Positions 1 to 7,644 of a stretch of DNA of 64,000 nucleotides are shown here, one piece after another. Below the pieces are notes generated by a model. That model saw only the letters and a program-made list of their open reading frames with translations. It ran no database searches and was not told the DNA's origin. How positions within the stretch are numbered: position 1 is the first letter of the stretch; every line of letters starts with the position of its first letter. The translations under genes were made by a program, and so were the position numbers. The stretch is from Pseudonocardia cypriaca (GTDB lineage: Bacteria > Actinomycetota > Actinomycetes > Mycobacteriales > Pseudonocardiaceae): assembly GCF_006717045.1 (NCBI RefSeq), contig NZ_VFPH01000001.1, forward strand, positions 124,001 to 188,000. The letters are read 5' to 3'.

Positions 1-215
1 GCCCGGCGCGGCTGAAAGCGCTGCTCATGATGGGCGCATCGCCCGACGACCTCGGCGCGTGGGTGGCCCTCGACGTCCAGGGCTCGGAGGTGCAGCCACT
101 GGTGCCCGGGATGTTCGTCACGTGGTCGCCGCGTCCCGGGCGGGGCCTGTTGTTCGACCGGGCGCAGCACACCCAGCCGGTGGTGGTCATCGTGCCGTCG
201 TTGGAGGACCGATGA
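1..215 (+). CDS. 3' end of an unidentified protein (start outside window)
   Basis: An open frame runs in from before the window and stops at 213-215. About 70 residues are visible (PARLKALLMMGASPDDLG near the left edge, ending IVPSLEDR). I recognise no domain, motif or membrane segment. Its stop overlaps the ATG of the next gene (ATGA at 212-215), so the two are probably co-transcribed and translationally coupled. An in-frame ATG at 27 could start a 62-residue product, but the frame stays open upstream, so I treat it as a 5'-truncated gene. Confidence 0.55.
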   Translation, partial: PARLKALLMMGASPDDLGAWVALDVQGSEVQPLVPGMFVTWSPRPGRGLLFDRAQHTQPVVVIVPSLEDR

Positions 216-568
216 GTGCGGCGCGGGAGTACAAGGAGGTCGTCGCCGAGATCGCGGCGGCGGCGGAGGCGCTTCGCGAGCGTGATCGCGAGCGTGCCGC
301 CGAGCTGAACCGCGAGCTGGTCGGGCTCGGCGAGGCCATGGCCCACGCGGAGGAGCGCGCCGGTCTGACTCGGCTCGGCGTCGAGCTGCACTGGGAGGCC
401 GCGCTCGAGGCCCTCTGGGTGGAGTCGTGGATGAAGCTGCGGCCCCGCCCCGGCCCCGACCGGCGCGCCGACCCGTCGGCCATCGACGAGCTGGACGCCG
501 AGGTGGAGGCGCGGGCGGCCGCGCTGCTGGAGGCCACCCGCCGCTTCTGGGGCCTGCCGCGCCGCTGA
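212..568 (+). CDS. Hypothetical charged alpha-helical protein, 118 aa
   Basis: The ATG at 212 overlaps the previous stop by the classic ATGA arrangement. The product is rich in Ala, Glu and Arg, with a long helical, coiled-coil-like N-terminal half (about residues 5-75, including EAMAHAEERAGL), then a short Pro/Arg-rich link and another helix. There is no signal peptide or membrane segment. Small helical partners of this kind often follow a larger ATPase or secretion-type gene, but nothing here identifies one. Function unknown; the reading frame is supported by coupling and codon bias. Confidence 0.55.
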   Translation: MSAAREYKEVVAEIAAAAEALRERDRERAAELNRELVGLGEAMAHAEERAGLTRLGVELHWEAALEALWVESWMKLRPRPGPDRRADPSAIDELDAEVEARAAALLEATRRFWGLPRR

Positions 569-575
569 GCGCGGC

Positions 576-1304
576 TCAGTGCGATACGGGCAAGCACTCC
601 TCGAGCAGGCCGACGACGTCGCGCCAGGCCCGCTGGGCGTGCCGCGGGTGGTGCCCGACGCCGGGGAGCAGGGTCTGGTGCCGCGTCATCGGGTGGTGGA
701 AGGCGTGCAGCGCGCCGCCGTACACCACGAGGCGCCAGTCGACGCCGGCAGCCTGCATCTCGGCGGCGAACGCGTCCCGTTGCGCGGGCGGCTGGATGGG
801 GTCCTCCGACCCGACCCCGGCCCACACCGGGCAGCGGATGCGCGCCGCCTCGCCCGGCCGGCCCGTGAACAGCCCGTTGACCGTCCCGATCGCGCGCAGA
901 TCGACGCCGTCCCGCCCGAGCTCCACCGCGATCGCACCCCCGGTGCCGTAGCCGATGGCGGCGATCCGATCCGGGTCGGTGCGTGGCTCGGCGCGCAGCA
1001 CGTCGAGCGCCGCGTGGCCGATGCCCCGCATCCGGTCGGGATCGGCGAGCAGCGGCATGCACCGCGCCAGCATCTCCTCCGGGTCGGTGAACCAGCGCCC
1101 GCCGTGGATGTCGAAGGCCAGCGCCACGTACCCCAGCTCGGCGAGTGCGTCGGCCCGCCCGCGCTGGACGTCGTCGAGCCCCGGCCCCTCCGGCCCGAGC
1201 AGCACTGCGGGCCTGCGGCCGACACCGGTGGGGAGCGCGAGGTGCCCGACCATCGTCAGGCCGTCGGCCGGGTACTCGACCGTGCGCGTCGTGACCGTCG
1301 TCAT
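576..1304 (-). CDS. Dienelactone hydrolase-family protein lacking the usual nucleophile
   Basis: A 242-residue alpha/beta hydrolase of the dienelactone hydrolase family. The core motifs are present: GPEGPGLDD after strand 3, AFDIHGGRW, an acid loop GVGSEDPIQPP and the late histidine in GGALHAFHHP. At the nucleophile elbow, however, the sequence is IGYGTGG, with Gly120 where family members normally carry Cys or Ser (as in GFCLGG of the second family member at 19554-20264). It may therefore be non-hydrolytic or use another chemistry. The ATG at 1304 is preceded by an open upstream region, and the gene converges on the 212-568 gene. Confidence 0.75.
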   Translation of the reverse strand: MTTVTTRTVEYPADGLTMVGHLALPTGVGRRPAVLLGPEGPGLDDVQRGRADALAELGYVALAFDIHGGRWFTDPEEMLARCMPLLADPDRMRGIGHAALDVLRAEPRTDPDRIAAIGYGTGGAIAVELGRDGVDLRAIGTVNGLFTGRPGEAARIRCPVWAGVGSEDPIQPPAQRDAFAAEMQAAGVDWRLVVYGGALHAFHHPMTRHQTLLPGVGHHPRHAQRAWRDVVGLLEECLPVSH

Positions 1305-1394
1305 GAGGCCGACGGTAGTGATCGTCGAGCCCGGCCGGGCCCGTGTTCACGGCAGGCGGAACAGTGCACGGTCGGTCCGGGCGGCACGCGGTGT

Positions 1395-2417
1395 TCACCA
1401 GCTGATGCCGGCCGCCACCGGCCGGTGGTCGCTGCCGGTGGCCGGCAGCACCCACGAGCTCTCCGGCACCACGCCGCGGACCAGGATCTGGTCGATCCGC
1501 GCCACCGGGAACGCCGCAGGCCAGGTGAAGCCGAAGCCGTTGCCGGCCGCGTCCTGGGCCGAGCGCAGCTGTGAGGTGATGTCGTCGAACGCGCGGTCGT
1601 CCATGGTGCCGTTCAGGTCGCCGAGCAGCACCACCCGCTCGTTCTCCTCGGCGGCGACGGCCCTGGCGAGCGCGTGCGCGCCTGCGTCCCGGTCGGCCGT
1701 CCAGAAGCCCGCCCTGGGGAACACCCGTACGGACCCCAGGTGGGCCACGTACACCGCCAGCGGCCCCTGGTCGGTGGCCACCGTTGTGCGCAACGCCCGG
1801 GTGGAGTCCATCCCGATGTCAACCGGCCGGGTGTCCGACAGCGGCAGCTTGCTCCACAGCCCGACCGTGCCCTGCACCACGTGGTGCGGGTACGCCTTCG
1901 CCAGCGCCTTCTCGTACGTGCGCCGGGCCTGCGGGGTCAGCTCCACGAGCGCCAGCACGTCCGCCCCGGAGGCGGCCAGGTCGCGGGCGGTGCCGGCCGG
2001 GTCGGGGTTGTCGGCGCCCACGTTGTGGCCGGCCACGATGAGGTCGTGACCCGGGTGCGACTTGTCGGGGAGCAGCCCGCCGAAGAGGCCGAGCCACACC
2101 ACCACCGGCAGCAGCAGCGCGACCACCGCGGAGGTGGAGCGGCGCAGGAGCGCCCCGGCCAGCAGCACCGGGATGAACAGGCCGAACCACGGCAGGAAGG
2201 TCTCCACCAGGCTGCCGAGGTTCCCGATCCGGTTCGGGATCTTCCCGTGCACCAGCATGAACAGTCCCAGCAGCAGTGCCAGCGCCGCGAGCACCGGGCC
2301 GCGCCTCCACGGCCCCCGGCCGGGATCGCCGTACCGACCGCGGCCTCCGGTAGGCGCATGTCGAACCGCGTGCTCACCGCTGCCGACAGGGGTCCTCTCC
2401 CACGACCCGATCACCAT
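1395..2417 (-). CDS. vanJ: VanJ/StaP-like membrane endonuclease/exonuclease/phosphatase-family protein
   Basis: A 340-residue protein. The N-terminal third has three hydrophobic segments (about residues 40-60, 72-92 and 95-115). A C-terminal EEP-superfamily phosphoesterase domain follows, with motifs VAGHNVGADN, LALVELTP, VVLLGDLNGTMDD and the terminal GSDHRPV. This is the architecture of Streptomyces coelicolor VanJ, which gives teicoplanin resistance and whose catalytic domain is predicted to lie outside the membrane. It starts 57 bp downstream of vanX on the same strand, which supports the assignment. The start at 2417 is chosen because GGAGGAGG lies five bases upstream; a longer frame to 2444 has no such site. 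The van context is what separates it from a generic EEP protein. Confidence 0.72.
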   Translation of the reverse strand: MVIGSWERTPVGSGEHAVRHAPTGGRGRYGDPGRGPWRRGPVLAALALLLGLFMLVHGKIPNRIGNLGSLVETFLPWFGLFIPVLLAGALLRRSTSAVVALLLPVVVWLGLFGGLLPDKSHPGHDLIVAGHNVGADNPDPAGTARDLAASGADVLALVELTPQARRTYEKALAKAYPHHVVQGTVGLWSKLPLSDTRPVDIGMDSTRALRTTVATDQGPLAVYVAHLGSVRVFPRAGFWTADRDAGAHALARAVAAEENERVVLLGDLNGTMDDRAFDDITSQLRSAQDAAGNGFGFTWPAAFPVARIDQILVRGVVPESSWVLPATGSDHRPVAAGISW

Positions 2418-2474
2418 CTCGACCTCCTCCAGGGGCCACCCCACGCTCGGATCCGGGAGTCGTCACCGGATCGG

Positions 2475-3083
2475 CTACACGATGGGAAAATCAAAATAGG
2501 TTTCAGGATGAGGTTCGTCCTCCAGCGTGTAGTGCCACCACTCGCAGTCGTACGGGGCGAAACCGCAGGCGGTCATGATGGAACGGAGGTGCTCACGATT
2601 CCTCGCCTCGACCCGGCTGATCCCGTCCGCCCCATGGTGTGAGACCGGATCCATGAGGTCGTGGTCGCCGCCCATCGGAACGAGCTCGCCGGTATCCAGG
2701 TGGTAGAGCGTCAGGTCGACGGCAGCCCCCCGGCTGTGGCTCGACTTCGCCGCGACGTACCCCCTCTCGAACATCTCGGCCCGGTCGATGTTCGGATAGT
2801 GCCTCGGCTTCGTCCGGCCATCCTCCGGCTGCGTCGACCAGCGGATGAAGCAGTCCACGGCGCGCTGCGGGCGGTAGCCGTCCCAGACGAGCAGGCCGAA
2901 GCCGAGGGCTGCGGCCTCCACCCGCGCTCTTCCCAACGCCGCGCACAGGGCCTTCGTGCCGACCACCCGATTTGCCAGGTACCCGGGCACCGGCTTGCCG
3001 GTGAAGTTGTCCCAGGTGGCGTACTTGGCATCCCAACGTATTCCGGACACGAACTCGTCCACGAAGACGAAGTCACCGTGCAT
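2475..3083 (-). CDS. vanX: D-alanyl-D-alanine dipeptidase VanX
   Basis: A 202-residue cytoplasmic zinc D,D-dipeptidase that removes D-Ala-D-Ala so that only D-Ala-D-Lac enters peptidoglycan precursors. The residues known from enterococcal VanX appear at the same numbers: Arg71 (GYRPQRA), zinc ligands His116 and Asp123 (SSHSRGAAVDL), catalytic Glu181 and zinc ligand His184 (EWWH). Length matches the family. The ATG at 3083 lies inside the end of the ligase gene (11-bp overlap), giving the standard vanH-vanA-vanX order and implying translational coupling. A plain D,D-carboxypeptidase is unlikely because of the EWWH motif and context. Confidence 0.95.
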   Translation of the reverse strand: MHGDFVFVDEFVSGIRWDAKYATWDNFTGKPVPGYLANRVVGTKALCAALGRARVEAAALGFGLLVWDGYRPQRAVDCFIRWSTQPEDGRTKPRHYPNIDRAEMFERGYVAAKSSHSRGAAVDLTLYHLDTGELVPMGGDHDLMDPVSHHGADGISRVEARNREHLRSIMTACGFAPYDCEWWHYTLEDEPHPETYFDFPIV

Positions 3084-4119
3084 CGTCTTTCCCGGTCAGC
3101 GTCGACGACACGATCCGGTCGATCACCTCGGCAAGTGGCAGCCCGGCGGCCGCCATCATCCTCGGGTACCGGCTGTACGACGTCATTCCGGGCAAGGTGT
3201 TGACCTCGTTGAGCACCACGCTTCCGTCGTCCGTCAGGAACATGTCGACCCGCGCGAGTCCCCTGCATCCGAGCGCGCGGTACACGACCTTCGCGGTCTC
3301 CTGGACGAGCCGGCGCGACTCCGCCGAGATGGCGGCCGGAACGGTTATCGTCGAGTTCTCGGAACCGCTTTCCGGTGTGGTCTCCTGATGGATCCTGAAG
3401 AAGCCGTGGGACAGCCCGATCTGATCCACCTCGCCGGCGACGAGATCCGTATCGTCACCCAATATCGCGCAGCCCACCTCGCTGCCGACGACAGCCTCCT
3501 CGACCAGCACCTTCGAGTCGTACTGCCTCGCGGCCTCGACCGCGGCCGACAGCTCTTCTCCGCGGGACACCTTGCTGACGCCGAAAGACGAACCCGAGCG
3601 GGCCGGCTTCACGAAGACGGGATACGGGAACCCGGCTGGATCGATGTGCCCGGTGGCCGGCACGGTCCAGAAATTCGGGGTGGCAACTCCCGCGCTGCGC
3701 GCGACCACGTAGGCGAGGGACTTGTCCATGCAGAGCGCAGAACTCTGGACGTCACAGCCCACGTACGGGACGCCGGAGAACTCCAGCAGACCTTGGATCG
3801 CACCGTCCTCGCCGAGTCTGCCGTGCAGCACGGGTAGCACGACGTCCAGGCGGATCGTCTCGTACCGTCCCCGCTCCAGGACGAGTACTCCGTGCACGCT
3901 GCTGTCCGGGGACAGCACGGCCGGCCGGCCACCGCCGTTCTCCCAGTGCGCGTCAGGGCCGTCGCAGAGCTTCCAAGCTCCGCTCCTCGTGATCCCGATG
4001 TAGACCGGTTCGTACTTCTCGACGTCGAGGATCCGGGCGACCTCCTGCGCGGATTTGACGGAGATCGGGTGCTCCTCCGAGCGGCCTCCGAAGATGATTC
4101 CGACCTTCAACCTATCCAC
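3073..4119 (-). CDS. vanA: D-alanine--D-lactate ligase (VanA type)
   Basis: A 348-residue ATP-grasp ligase that joins D-Ala to D-Lac, lowering vancomycin affinity of the cell-wall stem. It follows enterococcal VanA throughout, for example GGRSEEHPISVKSA, VFVKPARSGSSFGV, LNEVNTLPG and SYSRYPRMMAAAG. The omega-loop residue is His244 (FRIHQE), the residue that distinguishes D-lactate-selective VanA from Tyr-containing D-Ala-D-Ala ligases. The GTG start at 4119 overlaps the vanH stop by 8 bp and the gene overlaps vanX by 11 bp. Actinomycete versions protect producers or soil neighbours of glycopeptides; no biosynthetic genes are seen here. Confidence 0.95.
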   Translation of the reverse strand: MDRLKVGIIFGGRSEEHPISVKSAQEVARILDVEKYEPVYIGITRSGAWKLCDGPDAHWENGGGRPAVLSPDSSVHGVLVLERGRYETIRLDVVLPVLHGRLGEDGAIQGLLEFSGVPYVGCDVQSSALCMDKSLAYVVARSAGVATPNFWTVPATGHIDPAGFPYPVFVKPARSGSSFGVSKVSRGEELSAAVEAARQYDSKVLVEEAVVGSEVGCAILGDDTDLVAGEVDQIGLSHGFFRIHQETTPESGSENSTITVPAAISAESRRLVQETAKVVYRALGCRGLARVDMFLTDDGSVVLNEVNTLPGMTSYSRYPRMMAAAGLPLAEVIDRIVSSTLTGKDDAR

Positions 4120-5143
4120 GCTGGTTCCTGCTTTCGAAGCTCAGGCAGTTGACGATCGAGTTCTCGACGGTGTCGCTCAGGGCGCGGTCCGTGTAGTAGG
4201 CGGTGTGCGGACTGATGAGCACGTTCGGCAGTTCGTGCAGTCGCAACAACGCTCGGTCCTGAATGGGCTTGCTCCTGCAGTCGGCGTAGAATATTCCTTC
4301 CTCTCCCTCGAGGACGTCCAACGCCGCGCCACCCAGCCGGCCGCCTTCCAATGCCGAGACGAGGGCCTCGGTATCGATGAGCGAACCGCGTCCGGTGTTG
4401 ATGACGAACGCCCCGGGCCGCATCTGCGCGATGCGTTTCCGGCTGAGGAGGTGGTGGGTCTGCGCGTTGAGCGGCGTGTGGAGCGTCACGATGTCGCTCT
4501 GCTGCAGCAACTCGTCGAGCGGGACGTAGTCGGCGGCCGCCTCGGGTCGGCTGTCGTAGGCCAGTACCCGGCAGGCGAAGCCCCGCAGCCGGTCGATGAC
4601 CGCGGCGCCGATGCGTCCTGTTCCGATCACCCCGACGGTCAGGTCGCGTAGCTCTTTCCCGCGTATGGTGTTCAACCTGTAGTCATGGGTGTCGACGCGC
4701 CTGATGATCGACCTCGCGTCGCGCACCACCATCAGCATCAGCATCAACGTGTAATCGGCCACGCCGTCGGGCGAGTAGGAGACGTTCTCGACGGAGATGT
4801 CGACGCTCTCCGCGTAGTTCACGTCGATGTGGTCGTACCCGATGCTCCTCGTGGAGACGTACCGCACGCCGGCCCGGCTGAGCGCGAGAAGGGTGGAGTT
4901 CGCAACCCGGGTCCTGTGGCCGACGCTGATGCATCGGTTTCCGAGCGCCAGTTCGACATTGGCTTCGGATACCGGCGCCGCTGTGATGGTCGGTGCAACT
5001 CCGAGGCGAGGGCCCAGCTCGCGGAACAGGACGGCCTCGTCCGGCCCGCATCCGTAGATCGTGATTCTGGTGGGCGGGACGGCCGAGGAGGACGAGGACG
5101 TCAGCGATCGGACCACCGTTCGTGCTGGTTCCCTGTCGCTCAT
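4112..5143 (-). CDS. vanH: D-lactate dehydrogenase VanH
   Basis: A D-2-hydroxyacid dehydrogenase that reduces pyruvate to D-lactate for the ligase. It shows the VanH-type start ITIYGCGPDEAVLF, the substrate-side ISVGHRTRV, the NAD-binding GVIGTGRIGAAV and the late catalytic ISPHTAYYT. I chose the ATG at 5143 (343 aa); a TTG at 5155 would add four residues. Neither has a good Shine-Dalgarno site. About 20 N-terminal residues precede the part that aligns with enterococcal VanH. It is the first gene of the van operon. The gap to the upstream sigma-factor gene is only about 90 bp and holds the candidate promoter. Confidence 0.93.
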   Translation of the reverse strand: MSDREPARTVVRSLTSSSSSAVPPTRITIYGCGPDEAVLFRELGPRLGVAPTITAAPVSEANVELALGNRCISVGHRTRVANSTLLALSRAGVRYVSTRSIGYDHIDVNYAESVDISVENVSYSPDGVADYTLMLMLMVVRDARSIIRRVDTHDYRLNTIRGKELRDLTVGVIGTGRIGAAVIDRLRGFACRVLAYDSRPEAAADYVPLDELLQQSDIVTLHTPLNAQTHHLLSRKRIAQMRPGAFVINTGRGSLIDTEALVSALEGGRLGGAALDVLEGEEGIFYADCRSKPIQDRALLRLHELPNVLISPHTAYYTDRALSDTVENSIVNCLSFESRNQRG

Positions 5144-5189
5144 GTCGCCAGTCAAGGCGGCGCGGCGTTGCCAGCACGTATGTGATTCT

Positions 5190-5234
5190 CGATATGCCGA
5201 CGATATGTACGTACAGGTAACCTTCGCGCGTCAA
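5190..5234 (-). promoter_or_regulatory. Candidate vanH promoter with 11-bp-spaced direct repeats
   Basis: On the minus strand TTGACG (5234-5229) can serve as a -35 box. TACATA (5209-5204) follows at 19 bp, so the -10 match is loose. The heptamer CATATCG occurs twice exactly 11 bp apart (5207-5201 and 5196-5190), the spacing used by OmpR/PhoB-family regulators, to which VanR belongs. A perfect palindrome TGTACGTACA sits at 5206-5215. The repeats lie at and just after the possible -10, so repression or activation cannot be told apart by eye. Confidence 0.4.
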
Positions 5235-6463
5235 CCCAGGGCGCGGAGGCGGCGGTTGAGGTAGCGCTGCTCCGGCAGGCTGGTGGTCAGCCGGCTCGCC
5301 GTCCGGTACGCCTCCGCGGCGGCCGCGGTGTCGCCGGTCATCTCCAGCAGGTGGGCCCGGACCGCATGGGTGCGGTGGTGGCGGCCCATCGCCGGCAGCT
5401 CCAGCAGGGGCTCGACGAGGTCGAGGCCCGCGCGGGGGCCCTGGTCCATCGCCACCGCCACGGCGCGGTTCAGCGTGACCGCCGGGGCCGGTGCGACGTC
5501 GTGCAGCATCGCGTAGAGCGCGCTGATCTCCGCCCAGTCGGTCTCCTCGGCGCTGGGTGCCTCGGCGTGAACGGCCGCGATGGCCGCTTGCAGCTGGAAG
5601 CGACCGACGGGCCCGCTGGGCAGCACCCGTTCCAACAGCCGGACACCCTCGCTGATCATCGCCCGCTCCCAGCGGCTGCGGTCCTGCTCGGCGAGCGGCA
5701 CGAGGTCGCCGCGGGCGTCCACCCGGGTTCCGGCTCGCGCGCCCGTGCACAGCAGCAGTGCCAGCAGCCCGGTGATCTCGTCGTGCGCGGGCAGCGCGGC
5801 GTGCAGCACCCGCACCAGCCGCAGGGCCTCAGCGGCCAGGTCGGTGTCCAGCAGCTCCGAGCCGCCGGTGCGGAGGTGTCCCTCCGTCGCCATCACGTGG
5901 CAGACGTCCAGGACCACCGCGATCCGCCCGGGCAGCTCGGCCACCGACGGCAGCTCGAACCGGGCTCCGGCGGCGCGCAGGGTGGCCCGGGCGCGGCTGA
6001 GCCGCTGGGCCATCGTGGGCGTCGGCACCAGCTGCGCGGCTGCGATCCGTTCGGTGCTCAGACCGACGACGGATCGCAGCGTCAATGCGATCTGCGCGGT
6101 GCGCGACAGCGCCGGGTGGCAGCAGAGGACCAGCATCGCGATGCTGTCGTCGCTGCTCGATGGCGCTGGTGGTAGCGGCTCGGCCAGCACCACCCGGTCC
6201 TCGCGGGCAATGCGTGCACGCTCACTGCGGACCCGGTCGATCAGGCGCCGTGACGCGACCCGCACCAGCCAGCCCCGCGGGTCGTCGGGCGGCCGGACGG
6301 CCCACGCGACGGTGGCCTCGGCGATCGCTTCCTGGGCGGCGTCCTCGCAGTCGGCCAGGTCGCCGTGCCTGCGCAGCAGTGCGGCCAGGAGGTGCGGCGA
6401 CTCCCGCCGCCACACCTCCTCGACCAGGGCCCCCGCGGTCAGGAGTCCCCGCCTCCGGGCCAC
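5231..6463 (-). CDS. ECF42-type RNA polymerase sigma factor with C-terminal extension
   Basis: A 410-residue extracytoplasmic-function sigma factor. Region 2 (about residues 10-90, including GDLADCEDAAQEA and DDPRGWLVRVASRRLIDR) and region 4 (about 105-165, LTLRSVVGLSTERIAAA) are followed by a long helical, TPR-like C-terminal extension of roughly 230 residues (such as LYAMLHDVAPAPAVTLNRAVAVA). That extension and the adjacent DGPF/YCII gene define group ECF42, in which the extension rather than an anti-sigma factor is thought to control activity. The GTG start at 6463 lies 25 bp inside the upstream gene. Its stop abuts the van promoter, but nothing shows that it controls the van genes. Confidence 0.88.
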   Translation of the reverse strand: MARRRGLLTAGALVEEVWRRESPHLLAALLRRHGDLADCEDAAQEAIAEATVAWAVRPPDDPRGWLVRVASRRLIDRVRSERARIAREDRVVLAEPLPPAPSSSDDSIAMLVLCCHPALSRTAQIALTLRSVVGLSTERIAAAQLVPTPTMAQRLSRARATLRAAGARFELPSVAELPGRIAVVLDVCHVMATEGHLRTGGSELLDTDLAAEALRLVRVLHAALPAHDEITGLLALLLCTGARAGTRVDARGDLVPLAEQDRSRWERAMISEGVRLLERVLPSGPVGRFQLQAAIAAVHAEAPSAEETDWAEISALYAMLHDVAPAPAVTLNRAVAVAMDQGPRAGLDLVEPLLELPAMGRHHRTHAVRAHLLEMTGDTAAAAEAYRTASRLTTSLPEQRYLNRRLRALG

Positions 6464-6828
6464 ATGGCAGGCCGGATCTCGACGGTCTCACCCGGCCCGC
6501 TGAACCGGCGTCCGATCTCCTCGATCCGCTCCGCGTCGACGTCGATCAGGAAGAAGCCGGCCAGGTGCTCGCGCGCCTCGGCGTAGGGCCCGTCCGCGGC
6601 GACCGGCTCCCCGTCGGCCCAGCGGTACAAACGCGCTGTCGCGGGATCGGCCAACGCCTCGCCCCCGAGCAGCTCGCCGTCGGCCTGCATCTTCGTGAGC
6701 ATCTCCTCGAAGTCGGCCTGCAGCTCGTCCCGCTGCTCCTTCGGCAGCGCCTGGTGCTCGGCGACGAAGTCACTCGTCGGATGGCCCCACGGCCGGGGAT
6801 TGGAGTGGATCAGCACCACGTACTTCAT
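6439..6828 (-). CDS. YCII-related DGPF-family protein paired with the sigma factor
   Basis: A 129-residue single-domain YCII-type protein. The family motif appears as DGPYAEAREHLAGFFLIDV, with Tyr in place of Phe in DGPF, and the N-terminal strand is MKYVVLIHSN. Such proteins are encoded next to ECF42 sigma factors across bacteria and are presumed functional partners; their biochemical role is not established. I chose the ATG at 6828 because GGAGGA lies six bases upstream. Its 3' end overlaps the sigma gene by 25 bp. The Shine-Dalgarno site can pair with an upstream TCCTCC. Confidence 0.85.
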   Translation of the reverse strand: MKYVVLIHSNPRPWGHPTSDFVAEHQALPKEQRDELQADFEEMLTKMQADGELLGGEALADPATARLYRWADGEPVAADGPYAEAREHLAGFFLIDVDAERIEEIGRRFSGPGETVEIRPAMWPGGGDS

Positions 6829-6834
6829 CGGTTC

Positions 6835-6853
6835 TCCTCCTGTCGTAGGAGGA
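6835..6853 (-). promoter_or_regulatory. Hairpin sequestering the ribosome binding site of the DGPF gene
   Basis: On the minus strand TCCTCC (6853-6848) and GGAGGA (6840-6835) form a perfect 6-bp stem around the 7-base loop TACGACA. The right arm is the Shine-Dalgarno site six bases before the ATG at 6828. Folding would hide the site, suggesting translational control of the DGPF/ECF42 pair. This is a sequence observation only; a 6-bp stem can also arise by chance in this GC-rich leader. Confidence 0.35.
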
Positions 6854-7031
6854 AGCGGCGCCCCTCCCACCACGGACGTCGGAGTCGCCGCGACGGGCTC
6901 GACGACCCAGGACGTGATCTGCGTCATACCTCCCGGTCGCCCGACACCGTCCGCGCCCCACGCCGCCTCTCGTTCATCTTGCCGACCACCGTCGTGGATC
7001 ATCCGGTGAGCCAGGATGGCAAAGTGCCAGG

Positions 7032-7637
7032 GTGGCTGCCTCCCGTTGGAACCACAACATCCACTACCACCCGCTCGTGCTCGCCGCGGTGCCACCGGGC
7101 AGCCGCACGGCGCTCGACGTCGGCTGCGGCGAGGGGCTGCTGACCGAGGAGCTGAGGGCGGTGGTGCCCTCGGTCACCGGCATCGACCCCCACGGGCCCA
7201 CGCTCGAGCTGGCACGCAGCCGCGCGGGCGGCGCGGGTGTCGAGTACGTGCAGGGGGACGTGCTGACCCACCCGTTCGAGCCGAAGTCGTTCGACGTGGT
7301 CGCGTCGATCGCGGCGCTGCACCACATGGACACCGCCACCGGGCTGGCGCGGATGCGGGACCTGCTCCGCCCCGGCGGCGTGCTCGCGGTGGTCGGGCTG
7401 CCCCGCAACCGCTGGCCGCACGACGTCCCCTACGCCGTGGCGGGCGTCGTCGCCCACCGCTGGCACCGATGGCGCAACGGCGGGTCGACCCATACGTCCG
7501 CGCCGACGGTCTGGCCGCCCCCGGACACGTTCGCCCAGGTCCGGACGACCGCGGAGCGCCTCCTGCCCGGTGTGCGGCTGCGCAGGCACGTCCTCTTCCG
7601 CTACTCCCTGATGTGGACGAAGCCGGGTCGGGGCTGA
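7032..7637 (+). CDS. Class I SAM-dependent methyltransferase
   Basis: A 201-residue small-molecule-type methyltransferase. Motif I is ALDVGCGEGLLTEEL (about residues 27-41), the acidic end of strand 2 is VTGIDPHG, motif II/III is EYVQGDVLTHPF, and FDVVASIAALHHMD is the typical post-II segment. A helical insert with DVPYAVAGVVAHRWHRW lies before the C-terminal strands. The GTG at 7032 is the only reasonable start and has a weak ribosome binding site. It is divergent from the DGPF gene and converges on the isomerase-like gene. Substrate unknown. Confidence 0.8.
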   Translation: MAASRWNHNIHYHPLVLAAVPPGSRTALDVGCGEGLLTEELRAVVPSVTGIDPHGPTLELARSRAGGAGVEYVQGDVLTHPFEPKSFDVVASIAALHHMDTATGLARMRDLLRPGGVLAVVGLPRNRWPHDVPYAVAGVVAHRWHRWRNGGSTHTSAPTVWPPPDTFAQVRTTAERLLPGVRLRRHVLFRYSLMWTKPGRG

Positions 7638-7644
7638 CAGCACG

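Noticed and set aside
1395..5143. Glycopeptide producer self-resistance cluster
   Set aside because: No NRPS, oxygenase, glycosyltransferase or transporter of a glycopeptide pathway surrounds the van genes within this window; producer status cannot be judged from here.
5231..6828. The ECF42 sigma factor as regulator of the van operon
   Set aside because: It only lies upstream on the same strand. ECF42 factors are tied to DGPF genes, and the van genes have their own promoter-like region.
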